From positions 1 to 49,713 of the forward strand of contig CAJJDP010000168.1 in the NCBI GenBank assembly GCA_905182995.1: a stretch of DNA of 49,713 nt. Reading direction: 5' to 3'. Position 1 is the first letter of the stretch. Each line of letters starts with the position of its first letter. Of the stretch, positions 37,101 through 48,386 are shown in pieces. Made by a program: the position numbers and the translations under genes. The notes under the pieces are model-generated. The model ran no database searches, had not been told where the DNA came from, and saw only the letters and a list, made by a program, of their open reading frames with translations. The stretch is from Paramecium octaurelia. Lineage: Eukaryota > Ciliophora > Oligohymenophorea > Peniculida > Parameciidae.

Positions 37101-38680
37101 TTTTAGGCTTTAAATACTCCTTTGATAATTTTCATTATTTCTGTTATCATTAACTCATATGACACTATAAATTTTTTGGTGGCTACACTATTTGAATTTA
37201 AAATGTAAGACGAAGAGAAAATCAAAGCGGTAACTCTTAGAATTAAATACATTGTTGAGTTCTCTGTCACAATTTTTTAGAAAACAATTTAATTAATATA
37301 TCATTGAGTATAAATTTGAAACTAGAATAACTGTTATTTCTAAATCATAGACCTCTATATCTTATTACAATTGTGCGATAAGAAAAAATACGAGAACTCT
37401 GTAATAATTCAATAATAGATATCTTAGTGAGGGTAGTTTATTCAGCAATAAAAAAATTCAAACATATAGAAACCCCATAGGCTTTGAAAGCTAAATGATA
37501 TAAATCAATTAAATTTAATATAAAACAACAAATATAGTATAGGGAAAATAGAAGAAGTGTATAGCAAAAACGTTCTTTTGTAAAATAATATACTATCTGC
37601 CTTAAACTATTAGAAGGATATTTTTATAAAATGAGAACCTTTTGGTTCTAAGAAGCTTCAAAAATAATTGAAGGAACTTGTGTTAAAAATCAACTTTTTC
37701 CAATTTTTTAATTGAGTCTGGAAAGCTGATGAGTATTAGTAAACTTACAACACTAAAATATAAACTTGATGTCGCAGCAATTCCTTCCTGACTAAATTGC
37801 ATTTGATGAATATAACAAATAAAAAATTAACAAAATCTGTAAGAATTAGAACAGTAGACATGTAATTAATTAAATAAGATGGAGATGATCTTGAGAGTTA
37901 AACAAGGTAGAGATGCAATTGAATCCTACGCCAAATCTTAGCTGAAAAGATTCCAAAATTTCAAATATTTAATTTACAAATTAAACCAAAAATTAGGCTT
38001 TCAAAAGTTCGATCAAAACTAATTTATCATCCATAAACTTTGCTTAAAAAAATAGTAGGGAAAATTTTATCTATTAACAGAATTTAAACAAGATCATTAA
38101 CCCAATAATGTGAATTTATTGGAATTCAGCAAACTTAGCATTTAAGAGTAAAAGAGCAAGGTATAAATTATACAACTGATTGTTATTTCTGTAGGCTTTA
38201 GATGAATAATTAGAAATAACACATAGTTTATGGGATAAATGCTCACCTATTTAGTTAGCATTATTCTTCCCCTAATAGTAATATTATTATTTAGCAGTAA
38301 TTTGAACTTAAAAATAGAGTAAATTTATTGAGATCATTAAATCCTATTTAATGACACACTATTTGTCTTATTAGTTCAAAATTAACTAAATCTTTTTTAA
38401 AATGAGTTTTTAGAGTGAATTATTTCAATATCATCATTTCAATCAGTTTAAATAGATCTATGAAGAAAAAAATTAGCAATAATCTAAATTAATCTTCTTA
38501 TTGTGTTTTTTTATTTCCTTGACTTCAAATGGATCAGCGATTACTCCTATATATTTCTTTTAATTCCCTGATATTTTCCATAACCCAGTTTTTTCCTGTA
38601 GTTTTTTTTTCAACTTAAGAGAAATAAGATCGTTTATTATCATCTGATTCTATAATATAGTCGTATGTTTTTTTTAAATA
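34151..38680 (+). pseudogene. Large probable membrane-protein gene, frameshifted
   Basis: The ATG at 34151 opens MGRIQIGEVQQELLIIQS (to the TGA at 34337-34339), followed in the same frame by FKLLWHHLYDYISYPSSTY. The best part is two overlapping open frames: 35726-36037 (NLNEIAYANLTSPFYAELK) and 36033-36746 (DETGIACLPLKIVTKCFLF, then FRYFIVFIYLSSLKQVFY), which join by a one-base shift. Downstream, coding resumes at about 37130-37670 and 37632-37720. Near 37970-38270 it reads GFQKFDQNQFIIHKLCLKK and ALDEQLEITHSLWDKCSP across a likely 34-nt intron (38161-38194). At 38330-38600 it reads LIFLLCFFISLTSNGSAI, a TM segment. Hydrophobic blocks alternate with charged ones. It is large and unassigned, perhaps of the ciliate TmcB-like type. 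It probably continues beyond the contig join at 40091. Confidence 0.4.
38161..38194 (+). other. Probable 34-nt intron
   Basis: Starts GTATAAAT and ends TCTGTAG, 34 nt. Removing it joins QEQKSK to ALDEQLEITHSLW in one frame. Confidence 0.45.
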
Positions 38681-38684
38681 ATAA

Positions 38685-40090
38685 CTATAACTAATAGTGA
38701 TTTTCCCCTAAATATTTTTGGCTTGGCAGTGACAAGAAATCTTTTTGGGTAAAGAGGGGAAAAGCAATACTTTCTAAATTAACCCAAAGAATCTTAAGCT
38801 TATTTTGACCTGAATATTGTAGTTTACATTTGAAGTCGATACAAGCTTATTCAATTTAGTTATAAAATATTCATTGATACTTTTTTATATACATAACAAA
38901 ATATTAAGTTTATAGGAACAGTAAACCATTCCGTAATAAATTACGGACCTCGATTGAAAAAGAGCTCCTGGTTAGGAATAAAGAATAGAGTATGAAATGA
39001 AAATAATTAATAATATGTTCTTTTTAAAAACAATTTTTAAACTTAAAATTACACTGGAAACAATTCAATAATCTGTCATCAAATCTAAAATACTAATTGT
39101 AAACATTCATTTAAATAACAGTATACCTATGAAAAATTGAAGAAGAATTTAAAACTGTATTACCAAGAATGGTAGAATGGTTGGTTAGATGTTTTTCAAG
39201 TAATCTCCAGTACTATCTTCAGTAATTTTCTTTAAACATAAGATGCATCCATTTTTATGAGATGGATTGGTAATTTGTTTTAGCAAATAGATATAGAAAA
39301 TTCTTATCAATCGACTTAGACAAGCCTATACGGTAGGCTCAGCTGCCTAGCTAATGAACTGTCATTAATCCAACAAAATGGATGAATGTCCTTATAAACA
39401 ACACCCAATTATTCTTCCTTTCAATTTATGTAGTTTATAAAAACAGTTTGCATTGGATACTTGAACTATAGATCCCATATAGAAAGAATAAATGATACTT
39501 AGGAAAATAAAAATGAGCAATTTCAATTAATCAATTCTCTCAATAAAATCAATCCCTTCTTCAGTTAATTGGTACTTCTAGCAACGTGAGGGATCAATCA
39601 TGAAAGGATGAGACCACAAAAGCATCTGTAATTAATTAAGAAAATTTGGAGAATAAAAATCCTCCAAAAATGACGTAATTGAGATTCATGATAAGCTCCA
39701 AGTTTGTGGATTAAATTCAAGATTGATTAGAGCTTTTGTTCCTGGGCTAATAAGGTAAATTTTATTAAAGTCAAATATTTGTTGGCCTACTATAATAATA
39801 ATCAGAGAAATATTATCACTAGTTAGTACATCAATACAAAAGTCTCTTTATTTACAGAAGCTAAAACATAAAAGTAAACAAAGAGAGGAATGGGGATCAA
39901 TTTAAAGTATGAATGACAAGCTAGATATTGGAATCAATAGAAACATAGAAATCATTTGTTATGAAAATCATATTAGAAATCCAATAAATCTGATTCAGAA
40001 TATCGATTAAACTGATTCTAAGATGATTATCAGATCTTAATTGAACTCAAAACCAAGAGGGAACATTGCTAATCCTTTATCATGTCTAGT
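38685..40090 (+). repeat. 1,406-bp direct duplication, first copy (contig end)
   Basis: Appears identical to 40092-41497 and ends at the single n at 40091. It holds part of a coding region (39685 onward, including RAFVPGLI and SMNDKLDIGINRN) that is repeated in the second copy. Overlapping contig ends are the simplest explanation. Confidence 0.85.
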
Positions 40091-40091
40091 N

Positions 40092-41497
40092 CTATAACTA
40101 ATAGTGATTTTCCCCTAAATATTTTTGGCTTGGCAGTGACAAGAAATCTTTTTGGGTAAAGAGGGGAAAAGCAATACTTTCTAAATTAACCCAAAGAATC
40201 TTAAGCTTATTTTGACCTGAATATTGTAGTTTACATTTGAAGTCGATACAAGCTTATTCAATTTAGTTATAAAATATTCATTGATACTTTTTTATATACA
40301 TAACAAAATATTAAGTTTATAGGAACAGTAAACCATTCCGTAATAAATTACGGACCTCGATTGAAAAAGAGCTCCTGGTTAGGAATAAAGAATAGAGTAT
40401 GAAATGAAAATAATTAATAATATGTTCTTTTTAAAAACAATTTTTAAACTTAAAATTACACTGGAAACAATTCAATAATCTGTCATCAAATCTAAAATAC
40501 TAATTGTAAACATTCATTTAAATAACAGTATACCTATGAAAAATTGAAGAAGAATTTAAAACTGTATTACCAAGAATGGTAGAATGGTTGGTTAGATGTT
40601 TTTCAAGTAATCTCCAGTACTATCTTCAGTAATTTTCTTTAAACATAAGATGCATCCATTTTTATGAGATGGATTGGTAATTTGTTTTAGCAAATAGATA
40701 TAGAAAATTCTTATCAATCGACTTAGACAAGCCTATACGGTAGGCTCAGCTGCCTAGCTAATGAACTGTCATTAATCCAACAAAATGGATGAATGTCCTT
40801 ATAAACAACACCCAATTATTCTTCCTTTCAATTTATGTAGTTTATAAAAACAGTTTGCATTGGATACTTGAACTATAGATCCCATATAGAAAGAATAAAT
40901 GATACTTAGGAAAATAAAAATGAGCAATTTCAATTAATCAATTCTCTCAATAAAATCAATCCCTTCTTCAGTTAATTGGTACTTCTAGCAACGTGAGGGA
41001 TCAATCATGAAAGGATGAGACCACAAAAGCATCTGTAATTAATTAAGAAAATTTGGAGAATAAAAATCCTCCAAAAATGACGTAATTGAGATTCATGATA
41101 AGCTCCAAGTTTGTGGATTAAATTCAAGATTGATTAGAGCTTTTGTTCCTGGGCTAATAAGGTAAATTTTATTAAAGTCAAATATTTGTTGGCCTACTAT
41201 AATAATAATCAGAGAAATATTATCACTAGTTAGTACATCAATACAAAAGTCTCTTTATTTACAGAAGCTAAAACATAAAAGTAAACAAAGAGAGGAATGG
41301 GGATCAATTTAAAGTATGAATGACAAGCTAGATATTGGAATCAATAGAAACATAGAAATCATTTGTTATGAAAATCATATTAGAAATCCAATAAATCTGA
41401 TTCAGAATATCGATTAAACTGATTCTAAGATGATTATCAGATCTTAATTGAACTCAAAACCAAGAGGGAACATTGCTAATCCTTTATCATGTCTAGT
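40092..41497 (+). repeat. 1,406-bp direct duplication, second copy (contig start)
   Basis: Appears identical to 38685-40090. The coding region continues beyond it, so this copy is the one in full context on its 3' side. Confidence 0.85.
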
Positions 41498-42530
41498 TTT
41501 TATCACAATGAAGAGTAGCTGGTTAGCAAGGAAATTAAAGATTATAGTATCTAGGAATCAACAATGGAATACTTTGAATGTTACAAGATTTCTTGGTCTT
41601 AAAGAAAGCTTTCCAAAGGAAGTAAAGACCAACTAATGAGGAAGCTTGAATTTTTTCAAGCAAAAAAGTTACTTTAATAAATAATCTAGAGTCATATTGG
41701 AAGAGAATAGATCTTTATTATTACTTTTTGACAAAAAAGAGATACTTGAAAGTTGCAGGGCACTTTGAAAACGTGAAAACATTAATAAGATTATGAGAAA
41801 GACGATCAAAAACTTACTGACGAAGATGACGAATATTTTGAAGTGATGCCATTCTACTGGTTACTGACAGAGACCTCATTGATGATGTGGGGGGAAACTA
41901 GAGAAAGGGAACCAAAGAGAAGAATTCTTGCAAAATTAAAAGGATTTCAGGATTTGAATTCTGTGATTTTGAAAAGCATGAATAGTAGGATGGAGGAAAT
42001 GCAAAATTCATTCGATAGTTTATGAATTTGAATCGTATAAGGATCATCTATGTGGTTATTCTGGCAACAGGGTGCAAAAGTTTGAGAAATTAATCGAATA
42101 CATAAATGATATTTAACAGATGTTCAAATAGAATTCGCTAATAATCAATTTTTATATAAAGATAAACAAAACAAAAGCTTAAAGTGAACTTGCCAAATGG
42201 CGATAAACTTTTTGATTAATAAATAAATTTGAATAATCCAATCAATTAGAAATACATTCTAAATCTAGCTTTGAAAACTCAAATATCTAGAATGATCCTT
42301 AAAGGAAAATATTTAAATTAAAAACAAGTTCATATCCTTCAGCTTAAAATCAAAAAAGGTTTAAATAATAAGAGTAATTGTCAAATGCTTTACATATCAT
42401 TTTTATTTAAATTAATTTAATTCTGCAGGTTATTAATAAAATTCTGAAATTAAGGAGAAAATAATTCTTTAATAATTATATTAAAATCTCTATAGTGAAA
42501 TGAGGTATTACTTCTGTTAAATCAATTGTT
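41090..42530 (+). pseudogene. 3' part of an uncharacterised gene, frameshifted
   Basis: A frame running through 41316 (MNDKLDIGINRNIEIICYEN, then LNSKPRGNIANPLSCL) gives way at about 41495 to a second frame, 41495-41731, reading NEEQLVSKEIKDYSIQES and LMRKLEFFQAKKLLQQ. Around 41810-42025 another frame reads KLTDEDDEYFEVMPFYWLL and RRILAKLKGFQDLNSVI. A Gln/Asn/Ser-rich tail follows (FEKLIEYINDIQQMF, about 42080). The segments look like a charged coiled coil ending in a low-complexity tail. A piece upstream, RAFVPGLIRQILLKSNICW, is partly hydrophobic. It may be the 3' end of the gene beginning at 34151. The first 400 bases exist twice because of the contig overlap. Confidence 0.4.
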
Positions 42531-43019
42531 TTCTCTTTTACTCCAAGTTTAAGAATTGAGAATGATGATTTAAAACCTTATATGCATAATATGGATTCTC
42601 CTATTGTAGAAATTCCGATGAAAATCATAAATTTAAAAATTAGCCTTCAGAATAAAAATCAATGTAATCGTTATCTAAGTCAATAATAAGTAATTTTACC
42701 TAAAAGAACTTTCATACTTATTACTTCTTGAAGAACCATTTTTGTAAATTTTGGACCATAATTGATTTTAAGTGATATTAATCTGCTCATTATTTAAGGC
42801 AAAATAGTAAGCCTTAGTAAAATTGATTTTAGGATTTGGGTTTTTTAGAATTAAGGATTGAAAGGGAAATAAATAATTGTTAAGGCATAGGGAGTTTACT
42901 TCTTTTAAAAAGATTAACAGTAAATATTCTCAGAAGTTTTAAAATACTATCAGGTATTGAAGATTGAATTTCCTGGGCTCATTTGGGAAATTTCAAATTC
43001 ACCAATATAGGCGTGTTAC
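42531..43019. other. Stretch without a recognisable gene
   Basis: AT-rich; some TGA-free runs but nothing that reads as a known protein. Confidence 0.35.
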
Positions 43020-43245
43020 CGATGGCCGGAATACAAATGTTTCCCAAGCCCCTACGGCAAGAATACGAATGGCTGGATTTTCCGAGCCATTATTATCGGA
43101 AATTGAATGATTTTCCTCAGCCCCGACAGCCGGAATAAGAGTGATTTTCCTCAGCAGGATACGAGTTGGATTTTCCTAGCCAAGACGGTCGGAATATGAA
43201 TATTTTCCCAAGACTAAGGCCGAAATACGAATTTCCCAAGCCTCA
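43020..43245. repeat. GC-richer minisatellite, about 7 units of 26-38 bp
   Basis: Imperfect tandem units built around CGGAATACGAAT followed by a TTTTCC-type block and AAGCC or CAGCC. The units vary in length through small deletions. Local GC is far above the surrounding sequence. No TGA-free frame follows the repeat period, so I do not read it as coding. Confidence 0.65.
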
Positions 43246-43286
43246 ACATCTATATCCGTTTATGGGATGTTAAAACAGCAAAATGA
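43245..43286 (+). pseudogene. WD40 repeat remnant
   Basis: A 14-codon frame reads [13 protein letters not shown] and ends in TGA. This is the C-terminal strand of the very WD40 unit amplified 1.2-5 kb downstream ([11 protein letters not shown]). It directly abuts the minisatellite. It is too short to be a gene and is probably a leftover of a former copy of the WD40 gene. Confidence 0.6.
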
Positions 43287-43731
43287 GATTCATCTCAAAA
43301 TATTGTTACAAAGACCTTTTTACTTAGTTGCCATTTTAAAGCCAATCCATTTCTAAAATAATATTTAATAATATCATTCTTTAGCTAATTTTGATCGTAC
43401 AATACTTGATGTTATAAAAAATTAAAGAAAGTATTATTTATATTTTATAATAATTTTTGATCCATATCAAGAATCTGAAACATGAGGTTAAAAGTTTAAA
43501 GCTAAATTTAGAGCTTTAGAAATAAAATTTTTACCAATATGAAGCAAGTCATTGAAATCAATTTTACATTCCTTTTATTTCAATTTATATTGAGAACCAA
43601 TCGATACTTTATCACTAATAGATTTATTCTTTATTATTCCATAGTTGAATTTTCAATCTTGAAAATTCCCTTATTTAATGGTTTGATGAAATACCAGTCC
43701 ACAGTCAAGTAACATTATTACTTCAATAACT
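43287..43731. other. Stretch between the WD40 remnant and the second minisatellite
   Basis: AT-rich with no recognisable coding, RNA or repeat signal. Confidence 0.35.
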
Positions 43732-43886
43732 GGTTGGAGATCTAGGCTAGAAGATTGGGCTACTGTCAACGGCTGGACAAAGATATAGGCTAGAAGATTG
43801 GGAAAGCACACCACAACGGCTGGATGGGAGGTCTAAGCTAGAAGATTAGGCAAGTGCACCGCAACAGGCAGAACGAGTCAAGCAAA
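43732..43886. repeat. Second GC-richer minisatellite, about 3 units of 39-48 bp
   Basis: Three imperfect units containing GGCTGGA, then a TCTAGGCTAGAAGATTGG-type core, then a CACCRCAAC end. A partial fourth unit starts AGGCAGA. It is unrelated in sequence to the minisatellite 500 bases upstream. Confidence 0.6.
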
Positions 43887-44499
43887 ACAGTCGAGCTTCC
43901 ACAATTTTCCTAATAAGCTAAAACAATAAAATGCATTTGGAGATAAATTTTACATAGTGAGCTAGCAACAAAAAAGAAATTTGGGATAGAAGGTCTTCGG
44001 AATTCGCTGTCGGGGATTTTTTTCGTTCTCGTTAAAAGAGAGAGATATAACATAGAGAAGTGATATCTATCTAGTGTATTGGGGATTTACCAACTCCCTG
44101 TGAGTCATTTTTTAAGTCTGATTATCAACTTTTTTAAATCAAAGGATTTCAGATATGATAAGTCAGATTAGATCCCCCTCTTCTGAGTCCCAACATAGAC
44201 AGCATAATATAGACATTTTTTATCTAATATTTACAATCGTATTTAATATCAAAAATCCTCAATTATAAAAGTAATATATTAGTGTTATTAAAAATTTGTT
44301 TATTTTTATTCTATATTCTTTAAGAATTCAGTTATGTATAGGTCTATATGAGTTTTTCGCTAGTATAATTTATATAAACTCTAAATCTTTGCAATATTAC
44401 ATTCTTCCAAACAAAAATGTGCAAGATACATTTTAGATTCATAGTATAAAACTCAAAATAAGAGTTTTTAGAAATTCAATAAATAAAAAAGAAAAGAAA
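43887..44499. other. Upstream region of the WD40 gene
   Basis: About 600 bases of AT-rich sequence after the minisatellite. The purine run just before 44500 (GAAAAGAAAA) leads into the start codon. No defined promoter element can be named. Confidence 0.35.
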
Positions 44500-47400
44500 A
44501 TGAATTGCCAAATAGAATCGATTGGGGATTTGTATGGAGTTTTAGCTTTATCTAAAGATGTTGATGAAGTAGCCTTCCCTATCCTAACTAAAATATTGAG
44601 AAGAGATAAAATTTTAGACTGCTTGGATTTTCTCTCAGAAAATTTAAGTCCAAGGTAAGTAGAATAAGAAATATAAAAGGGAAAAAATTCATCACTATTT
44701 GGTAAGGATTAGATGGTCAATATTGGAAAGAATAACATTGTGAGAATAGCAAAAGCTCTCAAAAATCTTAAGGATCATGAATTTAATTAAAAGAATTACT
44801 CAATAGATGAATATGAAGAAATTAAGAAAACTCTGATAATAAAAATATCTTGGGATGAGAAAATTATAGAATTCCTAAAATTTTTAGTTCATCTTACTGC
44901 TTAAGATGAGAGATTCATATAGTGCGGATCAAATTCTCTTCATTTATTAGTTTTAATGAAAGTTGATTTGAAGGAATCATGTTTTGATAATATTAGAATA
45001 ATAAATACTTCAATAATAGGAGCTAACTTGGTTAGATGTGACTTAAGCGAATCTGAGTTTTACAATGTTATTATTACTGGTATAAATTTGAATTAAGCCA
45101 AACTATTTAATTGTAAGTGGAGGGGTTTAGGTATAAATGAGGGAAATTAATTAAATGGTCACAGTGGCAGAGTCAATTAAGTTTGCTTTTCTCCTGATGG
45201 TAAGTCATTAGCTTCTTGCAGTCAGGATTAATCAATTTGTTTGTGGATTGTGAAAAAAGGGAAAATAATGTCTAAAATAAAAGAAAAGAAAGTGGGATAA
45301 TCAGTATGTTTCTCACCTAATAATAATACATTAGCTTTAAGCTGTGGAAAACTTGTGCAATTATGGAATGTTAAAATAAAAAAATAAATTACAAAATTGG
45401 ATGGCCATTCGAATTATGTAAGGTCAGTTAATTTTTCTCCTGATGGTACTACATTAGCCTCTGGTAGTGATGATAAGTCCATCCGGTTATGGGATGTTAA
45501 GACAGGATAATAAAATGCTAAATTAGATGGTCATTCTGGTAATGTTCTGTCAGTCAATTTCTCTCCTGATGGTACTAAATTAGCATCTGGTAGTTCAGAT
45601 AACTCTATCCGTTTATGGGATGTTAAGACAGGATAATAAAAAGCCAAATTAGATGGTCATTCGAGTTCGATTCATTCAATCTGCTTCTCCCCAGATGGTC
45701 TCATATTAGCATCTAGTAGTTATGATCCATCTATACGCTTATGGGATGTTAAGACAGGATAATAAAAAGCAAAATTAGATGGTCATAAAACGGGAATTCC
45801 ATATGTATGTTTCTCTCCAGATGGTACTATATTAGCATCTGTTAGTTATGATGGGTCTATCCATTTATGGGATGTTAAAACAGAATAATAAAAAGCCAAA
45901 TTAGATGGTATTTATAAGGGATGTCTGTAAATATGCTTTTCTCCTGATGGTACTACATTAGCATCTAGTGGTTATGATTACTTTATCCATTTATGGGATG
46001 TTAAGATAGTATAATAAAAAGCAAAATTACATTGTTATTCAACGAGAATTTTATAATTGTGCTTCTCTCCTGATGGTAATACATTAGCATCTAGTGTTGA
46101 TGATAACTCTATCTATTTATGGGATGTTAAGACAACATAATAAAAATGCAAATTAAATGGTCATTCAGAGAGAATTCTATAAATATGCTTCTCTCCTGAT
46201 GGTACTAAATTAGCTTCTAGTGGTGATGATAAGTCTATCCATTTATGGGATGTTAAGACAGTTTAAAAGGAAGGCTAGTCAAAGGGAATTCTATAAATAT
46301 GCTTATCTCCTGATGGTACTACATTAGCATCTATTGGTTATGATAACTCTATCAGTTTATGGGATATTAAGATAGGTTAATAAAAGTTAAAATTAGAAAA
46401 TAATGAAAATTGTGTTAATTTATTTTGTTTCTCTCCTGATAGCACTATATTAGCATCAGAGTGTTCGAATAACTCTATTTGTTTATGGGAAGTTAAGACA
46501 GGATAACTTAAAGCCAAATTAGATGGTCATTCAAAAGGAATTCTGTAAGTATGTTTCTCTCCTGATGGTACTACATTAGCATCTGGATCAGGTAACTCTA
46601 TACATTTATGGAATGTTAAGACAGGATTAGAAAAAGCAAAATTTGATGGTTTTAAAGGTAATGTTTATTCAGTCAATTACTCTCCTGATGGTACTAAATT
46701 AGCATCTGGTAGTTCAGATAACTCTATCCGTTTATGGGATGTTGAAACAGGATAATAAAAAGCTAGATTAGATGGCCATTCAAATAAAGTATGGTCAGTT
46801 AATTTCTCTCCTGATGGAAATACATTAGCATCTGGTAGTGATGATATGTCTATCCGTTTATGGGATGTTAAGACAGGATAATAAAAAGCCAAATTAGATG
46901 GTCATTTTGGTAATGTTATGTCAGTTAATTTCTCTCCTGATGGTACAACATTAGCCTCTGGTAGTGATGATAAATCTATCCGTTTATGGGATGTTAAGAC
47001 AGAATAATAAAAAGCAAAATTAGATGGTCATTCAGATAGAATTATGTCAGCCAATTTTTCTCCCGATGGTACTACACTAGCATCTGGTAGTGATGATAAG
47101 TCTATCCGTTTATGGGATGTTAAGACAGGAAAACAAAAAGCCAAATTAGATAGTCATTCTAAAACAGTTTATTCAGTCAATTTCTCTCCTGATGGTATTA
47201 CATTAGCATCTGGTAGTGATGATAACTCTATCCGTGTATGGAACGCTAAGACAGGATAATAATAAGCCGAATTAAATGGACATTCACATAAAGTCTTGTC
47301 AGTCAATTTCTCTCCTGATGGTATTATATTAGCATCTGGAAGTGGAGATAACTCTATCCGTTTATGGGATGTTAAGACAGGATAATAAAAAGCCAAATTA

Positions 47401-48297
47401 GATGGGCATTCTGATAATGTTATGTCAGTCAATTTTTCTCCTGATGGCACTATATTAGCATCTGGTAGCGATGATAAGTCTATACGTTTATGGGATGTTA
47501 AGACAGGAGAATAAAAAGCCAAATTAGATGGTCATTCTGGAACAGTTTATTCAGTCAATTACTCTCCTGATGGTACTACATTAGCATCTGGTAGTGATGA
47601 TAACTCCATCCTTATATGGAACGCTAAGACAGGATAATAAAAAGCCAAATTAGATGGTCATTCTGGAACAGTCTATTCAGTCAATTTTTCTCCTGATGGT
47701 ACTACATTAGCATCTGGTAGTTGGGATAGGTCTATTAGTTTATGGGACCTTAAGGCAGGATAATTAATAGACAAACTAGATGGTCATTCAGGTGATGTAA
47801 TGTCAGTCATATTCTCTCCTGATGGTACTACGTTAGCATCTAGTAGTTAAGATAAGTCTATCCGTTTATGGGATGTTAAGACAAGATAATAAAAAGCCAA
47901 ATTATATGGTCATTCATAAGGAATTCTATCAGTCAATTTCTCTCCTGATGGTACTACTTTAGCATCTGGAAGTGTAGATAGCTCTATCCGTTTATGGGAT
48001 GTTAAGATAGGACAACAAATTATACCTTCAGATAATCGTTATAAAGATGTACTAGCAAAATTTAACCCTTTAATAATTTCAAATAATGTTCTTCAAAGTG
48101 GTATTTATTTTTCACTATTCTTAGCTACCACTTATATTACAATTTTAAAAATTTAATAGAATCCAAATTTAGAAGCTTAAGGAGCTTTAATATTGAAAGG
48201 AGAGTTTGTTGATTATAAAGGATATGATTTGCGATCATTATTCAAACAAAAAGGTTGCTTAATTTTAGAAAATGAACTTATATAGAAATAAAATTGA
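44500..48297 (+). CDS. WD40-repeat protein, 23 repeats, 1,265 aa, intact
   Basis: A single frame runs from the ATG at 44500 to the TGA at 48295-48297, with no internal TGA and no need for introns. Residues 1-217 are a non-repeat N-terminal part. It ends in a pentapeptide-like stretch ([14 protein letters not shown], then [14 protein letters not shown]), a layout I recall from other Paramecium WD40 proteins. From residue 218 (45151) to about 1173 come 23 WD40 units of about 42 residues, with the pattern [15 protein letters not shown], then [19 protein letters not shown]. That is enough for three seven-bladed propellers. Units 1-12 are diverged (several lose the GH or the WD); units 13-23 are nearly alike. 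The last 90 residues are a unique tail with a hydrophobic segment ([15 protein letters not shown]). Likely a scaffold for protein complexes. TAA as Gln occurs in nearly every repeat. Confidence 0.93.
45151..48018 (+). repeat. Tandem 126-bp coding repeats (23 WD40 units)
   Basis: Period 126 nt, set by the 42-residue WD40 unit. The 3' half (about 46650-48018) is much more uniform at nucleotide level than the 5' half, pointing to recent amplification or gene conversion there. Confidence 0.9.
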
Positions 48298-48386
48298 TAA
48301 TTATTAAATAGCCATTAAATTATACAATATAAATTAAGTATTGTTAATTTATTATTAATTGCAAATGTTTACTTAACTCAAAAGTT

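Noticed and set aside
46677..47522. - strand frames with repeats such as [14 protein letters not shown]
   Set aside because: Pure antisense shadows of the WD40 repeats; their periodicity comes from the + strand gene.
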